This document shows, in pieces, positions 1 to 8,664 of a stretch of DNA of 64,000 nt. Position 1 is the stretch's first letter. The number at the start of each line of letters is the position of its first letter. Under the pieces are notes generated by a model. The model had not been told where the DNA came from, ran no database searches, and saw nothing but the letters and a program-made list of their open reading frames with translations. A program made the position numbers and the translations under genes. Source of the stretch: Mesoterricola silvestris (GTDB taxonomy: Bacteria; Acidobacteriota; Holophagae; Holophagales; Holophagaceae); the NCBI RefSeq assembly GCF_030295405.1, contig NZ_AP027080.1, forward strand, positions 2,790,001 to 2,854,000. The letters are read 5' to 3'.

Positions 1-789
1 CTCGCCGCCGGGGCCGGTGCGGGCCCGGAGGCGGGAGGCCTGGATTTCCATGAGGGCGGCGAGCCCGTGGGACTCCGCCTCGCCGGGCGCGAGCTCCGCC
101 AGGATCCGGCCCAGGCGCAGGGCCTCCTCGCACAGGGCGGGCCGGGTCCAGTCGGCCCCGGAGGTGGTGGCGTAGCCTTCGTTGAAGATGAGGTAGATGA
201 CGCCCCGCACCGAGTCGATGCGGGCCCGGAATTCCGGGCCCCGGGGGGCCTCGAAGGGGGCCCGGGCCTCCGCCAGGGCCTGCTTGGCCCGGACGATGCG
301 CTGGGCGACGGTGGGCACCGGCACCAGGAAGGCCCGGGCGATCTCCTCGGTGCTGAGGCCCCCCAGCAGCCGGAGGGTGAGGGCCACCCGGGCCTCGGGG
401 GCCAGGACGGGATGGCAGGCGATGAACATGAGCCGCAGCAGATCGTCGCCAATGGGGTCGTCCAGCGCGGCATCCCGCATCTCCACCGCCGCCTCCTCCA
501 GGGCCTCCCGTTCCCGGGCCATTTCCCCGTGTTTGCGCTCCATCATGCGGGCGCGCCGCACCTGGTCGATGGCCCGGTGCTTGGCGGCGGCCATGAGCCA
601 GGCGCCCGGGTTGTGGGGAATTCCCGCTCCGGGCCACTGTTCCAGGGCCGCCACCAGCGCATCCTGGGCCAGCTCCTCGGCCAGCCCCACATCCCTCACC
701 AGGCGCACGAGACCGGCCACCAGGCGCGCCGATTCCATGCGCCAGACGGCATCGATGGCGCGATGGACCCCGGTGCTAGGGTCTCGCAT
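1..789 (-). CDS. ECF RNA polymerase sigma factor, DUF6596 type (partial, 3' end off the left edge)
   Basis: Reading leftward from an ATG at 789, the frame is open to base 1, so the C-terminus is missing. Region 2 is visible near residues 20-75 (VRDVGLAEELAQDAL, then AWLMAAAKHRAIDQVRR). Region 4 follows near residues 115-175, with a helix-turn-helix (LSTEEIARAF, then TVAQRIVRAKQ). The next part (RGVIYLIFNEGY) is typical of the long sigma subfamily that carries a SnoaL/TPR-like C-terminal extension. It would direct RNA polymerase to alternative promoters in the cytoplasm. Its start overlaps the end of the YCII gene by 14 bp, so the two are probably co-transcribed and coupled, a pairing common for this subfamily. 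No anti-sigma gene is visible. The trigger is unknown. Confidence 0.88.
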   Translation of the reverse strand, partial: MRDPSTGVHRAIDAVWRMESARLVAGLVRLVRDVGLAEELAQDALVAALEQWPGAGIPHNPGAWLMAAAKHRAIDQVRRARMMERKHGEMAREREALEEAAVEMRDAALDDPIGDDLLRLMFIACHPVLAPEARVALTLRLLGGLSTEEIARAFLVPVPTVAQRIVRAKQALAEARAPFEAPRGPEFRARIDSVRGVIYLIFNEGYATTSGADWTRPALCEEALRLGRILAELAPGEAESHGLAALMEIQASRLRARTGPGGE

Positions 790-1201
790 CCACCTGCGCC
801 CTCAGGCAGGCTTCCTGCTCCCGGAGGCCGGGGGCGAGGTCGGGGCCGAAATCCTCCGGTTCCAGGAGGGGGCGGATCTCGGCCTCGCCCCATTCCCCCG
901 TGGGATTGGGGCACCGCTTCACCCATTCGATGGCCTCGTCCAGGGAGCGCACCTGCCACAGCCAGTATCCGGCGATGAGTTCCTTGGTTTCGGCGAAGGG
1001 GCCGTCCACCACGGTGCGGTCCTTGCCCTGGAAGCGCACCCGGGCCCCCCGGGAGCTGGGGTGGAGGCCTTCGCCGTCCAGGAGCACCCCGGCCTTCACC
1101 AGCTCGCCGTTGAACCGGCCCATTTCGTCCATCAGGGCCTTGCCGGGCATGACCCCCGCTTCGGTGTCGCCGGTGGCCTTGATCAGGATCATGACTCTCA
1201 T
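776..1201 (-). CDS. YCII-family protein (partner of the ECF sigma factor)
   Basis: A 141-residue cytoplasmic protein beginning MRVMILIKAT. It has the conserved block DGPFAETKELIAGYWLW followed by a SLDEAIEWVKRCP helix, which marks the YCII / DGPF-domain family. The ATG at 1201 is preceded by AGGAAGG at good spacing. Longer upstream frames lack a ribosome site and the family's N-terminus is at this Met. The gene overlaps the sigma factor gene by 14 bp and is read first. YCII proteins are ferredoxin-fold and mostly of unknown biochemical role. Their repeated linkage to DUF6596 sigma factors suggests a regulatory or sensory function, but that is inference. Confidence 0.85.
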   Translation of the reverse strand: MRVMILIKATGDTEAGVMPGKALMDEMGRFNGELVKAGVLLDGEGLHPSSRGARVRFQGKDRTVVDGPFAETKELIAGYWLWQVRSLDEAIEWVKRCPNPTGEWGEAEIRPLLEPEDFGPDLAPGLREQEACLRAQVDARP

Positions 1202-1410
1202 GGCGCCTTCCTTTCGTTGAAAGGGACGGGAGGGACCCATCCTACTCATGCGTCGAAGAACCGGAACCCTTTTCGACAGCCCGGGCCGAAAAATTCCATC
1301 CCCCTGTCGAATCCCGCGGGGTCCGTTCGACGCATGGGTAGCCCCACCCTTCCAGGCGACGTCCTCGAAGGCGATACCAACCCCCACCCTTCCACCCCAG
1401 GAGACCCGCC

Positions 1411-1848
1411 ATGGCCCAGGTCAGCACCTACCTCAACTTCCCCCGATGCACCGAGGAGGCCTTCCAGTTCTACCGGAAGGTCTTCCGGAGCGAATTCCGG
1501 GGGCCCATCCTGCGCGTCGGGGACGCCCCCGGCTGCGGCGACCAGCAGCCGGCTGGTGAAGCGGACAAGAACCTCGTGATGCACGTGGCGATGCCCATCC
1601 TGGGGGGCCACGTCCTCATGGGGTCGGACGTGCCTGAGAGCACGAAGTTCAAGGTGGTCCAGGGCAACAATGTCCTCATCAATCTGGAACCCGACGACCG
1701 CACCGAGGCGGACCGCCTCTTCAAGGCCCTGTCCGAGGGGGGCACCGTCGAGATGCCCCTCCAGGAGATGTTCTGGGGGGATTATTTCGGTTCGATCGTG
1801 GACCGCTTCGGCATTCATTGGCTGTTCAACTGCGCCAGCAAGGTCTGA
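1411..1848 (+). CDS. VOC-superfamily PhnB-like protein
   Basis: A 145-residue protein with the N-terminal pattern of PhnB/glyoxalase-like VOC proteins (STYLNFPRCTEEAFQFYRKVF). The second half contains the typical EADRLFKALSEGG and MPLQEMFWGDYFGSIVDRFGIHW. VOC domains bind metal and catalyse varied chemistry, and PhnB-like members usually have no known substrate. An AGGAG site lies about 9 bases before the ATG. It is transcribed divergently from the YCII-sigma pair with a gap of about 210 bp. This family also accompanies YCII and DUF6596 sigma genes elsewhere, so a shared regulon is plausible. Function beyond family is not assigned. Confidence 0.85.
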   Translation: MAQVSTYLNFPRCTEEAFQFYRKVFRSEFRGPILRVGDAPGCGDQQPAGEADKNLVMHVAMPILGGHVLMGSDVPESTKFKVVQGNNVLINLEPDDRTEADRLFKALSEGGTVEMPLQEMFWGDYFGSIVDRFGIHWLFNCASKV

Positions 1849-1893
1849 ACGCATACCATCCCCTGACCGCCGCCCCTCGCTCCCGCCTGGGGC

Positions 1894-2342
1894 GGCGGCT
1901 GCCGTTTGGACATCCCGGCCCGCCCAAGCATGCCCTGCCGGGGGCCGCGGATTGATTCAGCCGGGTTCCCACCGGGGGCGCGACCCACCAGGGTCCCAAC
2001 ACCCTGCGCCGACCCACCGGGAGCGCTTGCGCAGCAGCAAGCTGCTGCTGGCGCTTGCCGTGGTCCATGGACGATGGATGGCGGAAAACGTGGGCGCAGC
2101 GACCCTGCCCTCGGATAACCGAGTGCTGAAGGAGCGCACCCCACGTTCGCCTTCACCCGCCGTCCATGGATGACGGCAAGCGCATTCGCAGCAGCTTGCT
2201 GCTGCGAATGCGCTCCCGATGGGTCGGAGCGCCGGGTCGGGACCCCATGGCCCGACACGTCCCTCCGGAACCTCGTCGCTCAAACCTGCAGCCGCCGGCA
2301 GGCCATGCCTGGTTGGGCTGCAAGGTCCAAACGGCAGCCGCC
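1894..2342. repeat. Large imperfect inverted repeat (about 208-bp arms)
   Basis: The 586-bp gap between the VOC gene and the next kinase holds a long inverted repeat. The left arm is about 1894-2101, the right arm about 2136-2342, with a spacer of roughly 35 bp. Each arm contains its own palindrome around GCAGCAAGCTGC, and the outer ends match as GGCGGCTGCCGTTTGGAC and its complement. The arms are imperfect, with many substitutions but shared order. No reading frame with coding character is seen. A shorter relative of the outer part (GCATGCCCTGCCGGGGGC) recurs at 23691. This looks like a REP/MITE-type non-coding element, possibly two units in head-to-head orientation. Confidence 0.75.
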
Positions 2343-2391
2343 TCCCCGGCGGTTTATGGAGAATTTACGCGAAGAGGACGCCCCCCCACCC

Positions 2392-2397
2392 TATAAT
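2392..2397 (+). promoter_or_regulatory. Candidate -10 element (TATAAT) for the 2435 kinase
   Basis: A perfect TATAAT lies 38 bases before the TTG start, in a locally AT-richer patch between the inverted repeat and the gene. No convincing -35 is at the ideal 17-bp distance; TTTACG sits about 22 bp upstream. The downstream leader contains GGGAG 8 bases before the start. Confidence 0.4.
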
Positions 2398-2434
2398 CAC
2401 ACCTTCATGTCCTTAATGAACGGGAGCCCCTCCG

Positions 2435-5400
2435 TTGACCCCCCCGACCCCGTCCCATCCCGCCGAACCGAGCCGGCTGCCTTTGGGCCTGGTGCTTACG
2501 TTCTGTCTGGGTGTCGCCCTGGTGGGCCTGGGCTCGTACGTCATCCAGAAGGGGCTCGTCCGGCGAAGCGCCCTGAATCAACTATCCATGGTGGCGGATT
2601 TGAAGGTGGAGGAGATCGGGGCGTGGATGGAGGCCCGGAAGGCCAGCGCCCTGGAGGACAGCATGGGGACGGCCATGGCCCTGGACGTGGACCGGCGGCT
2701 GCGCACGGGCCGGTGGAGCGAGGGTGGGCAGGAGCAATGGCTGACCCGCATCCGGGCCCTGGAAGGCCTCCACGGGTACCGGGACGTCAGTCTGCTTGGC
2801 CCCGACGGGGCCCTGCTCCTTTCCAGCCGCGGCCTTCCCTCCGGGCCGGACGCCCTGGAGCGGGAGGCCCTGGAGGCCGCCCGGCGGGCCACGGCGCCCT
2901 TCTTCACCTCCATCCACCTCGACGCGGATTTCCCGGAGCGGCCCCTGACCCTGGACCTGGTTTCGCCCCTGGTGGCCATGGACAAGGGCGGGAGCCGGGT
3001 GGTGGGGTTCATGGCGTACCGCCTGGATCCCGGCGTCTTCCTGTTCCCCCTCCTGCGGAAATGGCCCATGGTCACGGAAAGCGCCGAAACGATCCTGGCC
3101 GAACGGCAGGGGGGGGACGCGGTCTTCCTCAGCGAACTGCGCCACACCCGGGAGCCCGCCCTGGCCCGCCGGGTCCCCCTGACGTCGCGAACGGTCCTGG
3201 CGGTGCAGGCCCTCTCCAAGAACCCGGGCCTGCTGGAAGGCGTGGACTACCGGGGCATCCCGGTGCTGGGCGCGGGGCGGCCCGTGCCGGGGACCCCCTG
3301 GGTCCTGGTCGCCAAGCAGGACAAGGCCGAGCTTTTCCGGCCCCTGCTGGCGCGCACCCTGGGCCTGACCCTGGCGGCCTCCGCGGTGCTCCTGGCGATC
3401 TTCCTGCAGATCCGCGCCCTGCTGCAGCGGCGGAACCGGCTCATGCAGGCCAACAGCGAGGCCCAGTACCAGGCCCTCTTCGACAGCATGGCCGATTCCG
3501 TGTTCCTCATCGGTCCGGACAACCGGTTCCTGAACGCCAACCGGGTGGCGGTGGAGCGGCTGGGCTACTCCCTGGAGGAACTGAGGGGGCTGGGGCCCGC
3601 GGATATCAACCCTCCGGAGGCGGCCCCCGCGGTGGGCGAAGTCCTGGCCACCCTCGCGCGGGAGGGCCAATCGACGTTCGAGACCGTCCACCTGGGCAAG
3701 GACGGGACCCCCATGCCCGTGGAGGTCCGTTCCCGCCGGGTGGTCATCGGCGGGCAGACCGTGATCGTCAGTTCCGCCCGGGACATTTCGGACCGCCTCG
3801 CCCAGGAGGCGGAGATCCTGCGCATGAACCAGCTCTATGCCGCCCTGAGCCAGGTGAACCAGGCCATCGTGTGGTGTCCCACCCGGGAAGCCCTCCTGAA
3901 GAAGATCTGCGAGGTGATGGTGGACTTCGGGAAATTCCGCCTGGCCTGGATCGGATGGGACGACCCTTCGACCCACGAGGTGGCGGTCGTGGCCAGCCAC
4001 GGGGACGACCAGGGCTACCTGGACGGGATGCGGGTGCGCAGCGACGATTCGCCCCTGGGCCGGGGTAGCGTGGGAACGGCGATCCGTACCGGACGGCCCA
4101 GCATCTTCCGCGATATTCCCGGCGCGCCCGCCTTCCAGCCCTGGCGGGACCGGGCCGAAAGGTCCGGGATCGTCTCCTCCGCGTCCCTTCCCATCAGCCA
4201 GGGCGGCGCGGTGGTGGGGGCCCTGACGGTGTACGCGGCGGTGGCCGACGTTTTCGGCCCCCACGAACTGGCCCTCCTGGAGGAGGCCGCCGGGGACATC
4301 TCCTTCGCGCTGGATCACCTGGAACTGGACGCCCGACGCAAGAAGGCGGAGGAGGAGCTCAGGGCCAGCGAGGCCAGGCTTGTGCGGGCGGAAGGCGTCG
4401 CGGCCTTCGGCAACTGGGATCTGGACCTGGAAACCAACATCGCCAGCGTCTCCCAAGGCGCCTGCCGGATCTACGGCCTCGCCCACTCCAGGTTCGTCAT
4501 GCCGGAAGTGCAGGCCCAGGTACTTCCCGCCTACCGGCCCATCCTGGACGCCGCCCTGCGGGACCTCGTGGAAGCGGGCACGCCCTACGACGTGGAGTTC
4601 GAGATCACCCGGGCCGACAACGGCCAGCTGCGGACCATCCATTCGGTGGCGGAATACGATCCCGCCAGGCGCACCGTCTTCGGGGTCATCAAGGACATGA
4701 CCGAGCGCAAGCAGATGGAGGACGTCCTGAAGGAGCGGGAGTACTTCTTCCGGGAGTCCCAGCGGGCCGCGGGCATCGGTTCGTACCGCGCGGATTTCGT
4801 GGGCGATTCGTGGACCTCCTCGGCGGTGCTGGACGCCATCTTCGGCATCGGCCCGGATTTCGCGCGCACCATTCCGGGCTGGATGGAGCTCATCCACCCC
4901 GAGGACCGGGAGGGCATGTCCCGATACCTGGCCGAGCACGTCATCGGCGGCCGCAGGCCCTTCGACCGGGAATACCGGATCGTCCGGCGCAGTGACGGGG
5001 CCGTGCGTTGGGTGCGGGGCTGCGGGGAGGGCGTGTTGGACGCCCAGGGCACCTGCGTGGGCCTGATGGGCACCATCCAGGACATCACCGATTCCCGCCT
5101 CGCCGCCCAGGAGAATGCCCTCCTCCAGGCCCAGCTGGTCCAGGCCCAGAAGATGGAAAGCCTGGGCGTGCTCGCCGGCGGCGTCGCCCACGACATGAAC
5201 AACGTGCTCGGGGCGGTGCTGGCGCTGTCCTCCGCGCACCTCACCCTGCACCCCGAGGACAGCGCGACCTTCAAGGCCTTCGACACGATCCGCAAGGCCG
5301 CCACCCGCGGCGGCAAGATGGTCCAGAGCCTCCTCCACTTCGCCCGCAAGAACCCCACCGAAAGGCGGTCCATCGACTTCAACGCCCTGATCCTGGAGGA

Positions 5401-6256
5401 GGCGAGGCTGCTGGAGCGCACGACCCTGGCCAAGGTGCGGCTCGAGCTGAACCTGGCCCCCGACCTGCGCAGGATCCTCGGGGATCCGGGCTCCCTGGCG
5501 GGGGCGGTCATGAACCTCTGCGTGAACGCCGTGGACGCCCTGGGCGACAACGGCGTCCTGATCCTCCACACCCGCAACCTCGGCGGGGACCGGGTGGAGG
5601 TGCGCATCGAGGACAACGGATGCGGCATGCCCGCGGAGGTGCTGGAGAAGGCCATGGATCCCTTCTTCACCACCAAGGGCGACGGCAAGGGCACGGGCCT
5701 GGGCCTGTCCCTGGTGTACGCCACCGTGAAGGCCCACGGCGGCACCGTGGAGATCCAGAGCGAGCCCGGACAGGGCACGCGGGTCCTCCTGCGCTTCCCG
5801 GCCGAAGCGGCCCCTCCGGTGGAGCCCCAGCCGGAACCGGCCCCGGGGCCGGAGGCGCTCCCCGCCCCGTTCAAGGTCCTGGTGGTGGACGACGACGACC
5901 TGGTGCTTTCCTCCACCCAGATGGTGGTGGAATTCCTGGGCCACACCCCCTTCACCGCCGCCGGCGGCGAGGAGGCCCTGGACCGGGTCCGGCAGGGCCT
6001 GCGCCCCGACCTGGTGATCCTGGACATGAACATGCCCGGGCTCGGGGGGGCGGAGACCCTGAAGGAACTCCGGCCCCTCCTCCCCACGGTGCCCGTCCTG
6101 CTCGCCACGGGCCGGGTGGACCAGGGGGCCCTGGACCTGGTGGCGGCGCACCCGCACGTGCATCTGCTCCCCAAACCGTTCAGCATGCAGGATCTTCAGA
6201 AGATGCTCCGGAATCTCCCCATCCCCAGCCTGGGAGGGACCGCATCGAAGGGCTGA
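2435..6256 (+). CDS. Membrane hybrid histidine kinase (periplasmic sensor, PAS-GAF-PAS-PAS, kinase, receiver)
   Basis: A 1273-residue inner-membrane sensor. Transmembrane segment 1 is at about 16-38 and segment 2 at about 306-330, enclosing a periplasmic domain of some 265 residues (dCache-like by size and position, inferred). The cytoplasmic order is PAS (about 341-455), GAF (about 466-640), PAS (about 654-760), PAS (about 768-880), dimerisation helix with phospho-acceptor His919 in the box AHDMNN, HATPase (DNGCGM and GTGLGLS motifs), and a C-terminal receiver with Asp1197 in ILDMNMPG. I chose the TTG start because GGGAG precedes it and a hydrophobic helix follows directly. It converges on another hybrid kinase of the same sub-family with only 37 bp between stops. 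The ligand is unknown. Confidence 0.9.
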   Translation: MTPPTPSHPAEPSRLPLGLVLTFCLGVALVGLGSYVIQKGLVRRSALNQLSMVADLKVEEIGAWMEARKASALEDSMGTAMALDVDRRLRTGRWSEGGQEQWLTRIRALEGLHGYRDVSLLGPDGALLLSSRGLPSGPDALEREALEAARRATAPFFTSIHLDADFPERPLTLDLVSPLVAMDKGGSRVVGFMAYRLDPGVFLFPLLRKWPMVTESAETILAERQGGDAVFLSELRHTREPALARRVPLTSRTVLAVQALSKNPGLLEGVDYRGIPVLGAGRPVPGTPWVLVAKQDKAELFRPLLARTLGLTLAASAVLLAIFLQIRALLQRRNRLMQANSEAQYQALFDSMADSVFLIGPDNRFLNANRVAVERLGYSLEELRGLGPADINPPEAAPAVGEVLATLAREGQSTFETVHLGKDGTPMPVEVRSRRVVIGGQTVIVSSARDISDRLAQEAEILRMNQLYAALSQVNQAIVWCPTREALLKKICEVMVDFGKFRLAWIGWDDPSTHEVAVVASHGDDQGYLDGMRVRSDDSPLGRGSVGTAIRTGRPSIFRDIPGAPAFQPWRDRAERSGIVSSASLPISQGGAVVGALTVYAAVADVFGPHELALLEEAAGDISFALDHLELDARRKKAEEELRASEARLVRAEGVAAFGNWDLDLETNIASVSQGACRIYGLAHSRFVMPEVQAQVLPAYRPILDAALRDLVEAGTPYDVEFEITRADNGQLRTIHSVAEYDPARRTVFGVIKDMTERKQMEDVLKEREYFFRESQRAAGIGSYRADFVGDSWTSSAVLDAIFGIGPDFARTIPGWMELIHPEDREGMSRYLAEHVIGGRRPFDREYRIVRRSDGAVRWVRGCGEGVLDAQGTCVGLMGTIQDITDSRLAAQENALLQAQLVQAQKMESLGVLAGGVAHDMNNVLGAVLALSSAHLTLHPEDSATFKAFDTIRKAATRGGKMVQSLLHFARKNPTERRSIDFNALILEEARLLERTTLAKVRLELNLAPDLRRILGDPGSLAGAVMNLCVNAVDALGDNGVLILHTRNLGGDRVEVRIEDNGCGMPAEVLEKAMDPFFTTKGDGKGTGLGLSLVYATVKAHGGTVEIQSEPGQGTRVLLRFPAEAAPPVEPQPEPAPGPEALPAPFKVLVVDDDDLVLSSTQMVVEFLGHTPFTAAGGEEALDRVRQGLRPDLVILDMNMPGLGGAETLKELRPLLPTVPVLLATGRVDQGALDLVAAHPHVHLLPKPFSMQDLQKMLRNLPIPSLGGTASKG

Positions 6257-6293
6257 GTCACCGGCGCCGCCTTCCCGGCCTTCCCATCCGGAT

Positions 6294-8516
6294 TCAGGCC
6301 TGCCACCCCAGGCATTCCTGCAGCTTCGCCACCGTGAAGGGCTTGGGCAGCAGGGAGACCCTTTCGTGGGCTCCCACCAGGTCCAGGACGGCCTGGTCGG
6401 GCCTTCCGGTGATGATCAGGACGGGCAGATCCGGCCGCAGCGCGCGCACCCGCGCCAGGGTCTCGGCGCCGCCGATGCCGGGCATGTTCATGTCCAGCAG
6501 GAGGACCGAAGGCCTCATGCCGCCCTCCAGCAAAGCGATGGCCTCCTCGCCCCGGGTGGCGAAGGCGGCGGGGTGGCCCAGGGCTTCCAGGATCTCCAGC
6601 AGGGAGCCGCGGAACAGGTCGTCGTCGTCCACCACCAGGACCTCCAGGCGCGAGGGCGGGGCATCCGGGGCGGGCGCGGGCGGGGCCGGAGCCGCCGCGG
6701 GGCGGAGCCCGCAGGCCGGGAAACGGAGCGTGACGCAGGTGCCCCTGCCCACTTCGCTGCGGATCTCCAGGGTGCCCCGGTGGGCCTCCACGATGCCGTA
6801 GACCATGGTGAGGCCGAGCCCCGTGCCGCTGCCCTGGGGCTTGGTGGTGAAGAAGGGGTCCTGGGCGTGCTCCAGCACCTCCCGGGCCATGCCGCAGCCT
6901 TCGTCCTCCACCTGCACCTCGACCGTATCCGTCCCCAGGTTGGCCGTCCTCAGGCAGAGGCGCCCCTGGCCGGCCATGGCGTCCACGGCGTTGACGCACA
7001 GGTTCATCACGGCCCCCATGAGCGCCGCGGGATCGCCGAGCACCGGCCGCAGGTCCGGATCCAGGCTGAGATCCAGCTGCACCTTGGCCAGGGTGGTGTG
7101 GGAGAGGATCTCCACCTCCTCCCGGAGGATCAGGTTCAGGTCCAGTTCCCGCTCCTCCGCGGGGCGCTGCCGGGCGAAGTTCAGGAGGGTGCGCACCATG
7201 TCCCCGCCCCGCACCGCGGCCTTGGCGATGGTGTCCAGGGCCCGGTGGATGCGGGTCCCCGGCACCTGGGTCTCGAGGTTGGATTCCGCGTAGCCGAGGA
7301 TGGCGGCCAGGACGTTGTTCATGTCGTGGGCGATGCCTCCGGCGAGGACGCCCAGGCTCTTCATCTTCTGGGCGTGGTGGAGCTGGGCCTCCAGGCCCGC
7401 CTTCTCCTCCACGGCGCGCACCCGGGTGGCGATCTCCAGCCGGAGCTTGCGGTTGAGCTGGAAGAAGGCCAGGGTGGTGCCGCCCAGCACCAGGCCCAGG
7501 AGGATGGCGCCGCCCAGGGCCAGGAGCAGGCGCTGGTGCTTCTCCCGGTCCGGGGTCCCGGGATCGTAGAGGAAGCCGTCCAGGGGGAAATTCGGGGGCA
7601 GGAGGCCCAGGGCCGCGTAGGTGTCGGCGATGTGCATCCAGCGGCCGCGGTACATGTAGCCCATTTCCACCATGCCGGGCTGCAGCAGCGGAACCATCCG
7701 CTGGGCCTCGAACAGCAGGTAGTCCCGGCCCCGGGGCTGGCCGTACCGGGCCAGGATGAGGTCCACCAGTTCCTCGGGATGGGCCATGGCGTACTTCCAG
7801 CCCTTCATGCTCGCTTCCAGGAAGGCCCGGGTCCGGACGGGATGGCCCCGCAGTTCGCGCTCGGACGTGAACAGGTTGTCCCCGTAGAAGTCGATGCCGC
7901 CCATGCGGGGCGAGAGCTCGATGCAGTCCTGGCGGGCCACCTTCATGAAGTAGGGTTCGTTGGTGGAATAGGCGCTGATGCAGTCCACCCTCCCCTTCAC
8001 CAGGTCCCCGGGATCGAAGCTGTGCTTGAGGCGGATCAGGGACGAATCGGCCACGCCCTCCGCCCGCAGGTAGGCGTTGAGTTCATCCGTGCGCTCCTCC
8101 AGCATCACCCGCTTGCCCACCAGGTCCTGCACGGTGGCGATGCCCGAACGGGCCCGGGCCATGAGGATCACCGGCGAATGCTGGAAGACCACGCCCAGCA
8201 CCACCACGGGATTCCCGGCCTGGCGCGCCATGAGGAGGGAGCAGCCCCCCACCCCGTACTGGGCCCTGCCGTCCACCACCTCCTGGACCACGTCCCGCCC
8301 CGGCTCGGCCTCGCGGATCGTCACGTCCAGGCCCGCATCCCGGTAGTAGCCCTGCTGGACGGCGGCGTAGTACCCGGCGAACTGGAACTGGTGGTGCCAC
8401 TTCAGTTGAAGGGTCACGGGGTCCAGGGTGGCGGGGGAGGCCCCCAGGACGCCGCACAGCCCCATGAAGACGATCCCGCGAATCATGACGGTGCGCCAGG
8501 ATTTGGTAATTCGCAT
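6294..8516 (-). CDS. Hybrid histidine kinase with NMT1/THI5-like periplasmic binding domain
   Basis: A 740-residue protein. After an N-terminal signal/anchor (IRGIVFMGLCGVLGAS) comes an NMT1/THI5-like substrate-binding domain of about 220 residues. It starts LQLKWHHQFQFAGYYAA and includes GVGGCSLLMARQAG, as in thiamine-pyrimidine (HMP) and other SsuA/NMT1 binding proteins. A transmembrane helix lies near 330-355, followed by a dimerisation helix with His397 (AHDMNN), an HATPase domain, and a receiver with Asp675 (LLLDMNMPG). Here the binding protein is built into the sensor rather than feeding an ABC transporter. It likely senses a small organic ligand outside the inner membrane; which one cannot be told. 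The start at 8516 gives the best signal sequence. Confidence 0.88.
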   Translation of the reverse strand: MRITKSWRTVMIRGIVFMGLCGVLGASPATLDPVTLQLKWHHQFQFAGYYAAVQQGYYRDAGLDVTIREAEPGRDVVQEVVDGRAQYGVGGCSLLMARQAGNPVVVLGVVFQHSPVILMARARSGIATVQDLVGKRVMLEERTDELNAYLRAEGVADSSLIRLKHSFDPGDLVKGRVDCISAYSTNEPYFMKVARQDCIELSPRMGGIDFYGDNLFTSERELRGHPVRTRAFLEASMKGWKYAMAHPEELVDLILARYGQPRGRDYLLFEAQRMVPLLQPGMVEMGYMYRGRWMHIADTYAALGLLPPNFPLDGFLYDPGTPDREKHQRLLLALGGAILLGLVLGGTTLAFFQLNRKLRLEIATRVRAVEEKAGLEAQLHHAQKMKSLGVLAGGIAHDMNNVLAAILGYAESNLETQVPGTRIHRALDTIAKAAVRGGDMVRTLLNFARQRPAEERELDLNLILREEVEILSHTTLAKVQLDLSLDPDLRPVLGDPAALMGAVMNLCVNAVDAMAGQGRLCLRTANLGTDTVEVQVEDEGCGMAREVLEHAQDPFFTTKPQGSGTGLGLTMVYGIVEAHRGTLEIRSEVGRGTCVTLRFPACGLRPAAAPAPPAPAPDAPPSRLEVLVVDDDDLFRGSLLEILEALGHPAAFATRGEEAIALLEGGMRPSVLLLDMNMPGIGGAETLARVRALRPDLPVLIITGRPDQAVLDLVGAHERVSLLPKPFTVAKLQECLGWQA

Positions 8517-8619
8517 AGAATCACGGAGCTCCGGATGCGGTGGAGGAATTTGAGGAAGTATACCCACCGCCGCGGGGCCTGTCCCGCCATGCCTTCCGAC
8601 GGTCCGGTTTCGCCGTTCC

Positions 8620-8643
8620 CGACGTATGCGTTAAGATACATCG
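8620..8643. promoter_or_regulatory. Imperfect palindrome upstream of modA (candidate molybdate operator)
   Basis: CGACGTAT, an 8-base spacer, then ATACATCG form a near-perfect two-fold symmetric site (7 of 8 positions) 22 bp before the modA start, in the divergent region shared with the kinase gene. Its AT-rich, GTAT/ATAC character and the ModE-like gene just downstream make a ModE-type operator plausible. I could not compare it with a curated consensus. Confidence 0.35.
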
Positions 8644-8664
8644 AACCCCCTTGAAGGAGCGCCC

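Noticed and set aside
2020-2230. Repeated GCAGCAGC palindromes considered as a CRISPR array
   Set aside because: Only two units in opposite orientation, no regular spacers, and no cas genes. It is part of the large inverted repeat.
2582-6163. A very long open frame on the minus strand opposite the first hybrid kinase (over 1100 codons), and similar long antisense frames elsewhere
   Set aside because: High GC content leaves few stops in the frame opposite a real gene. The translations are His/Gly/Pro/Arg-rich without domains, while the plus-strand frame has a full set of kinase motifs.
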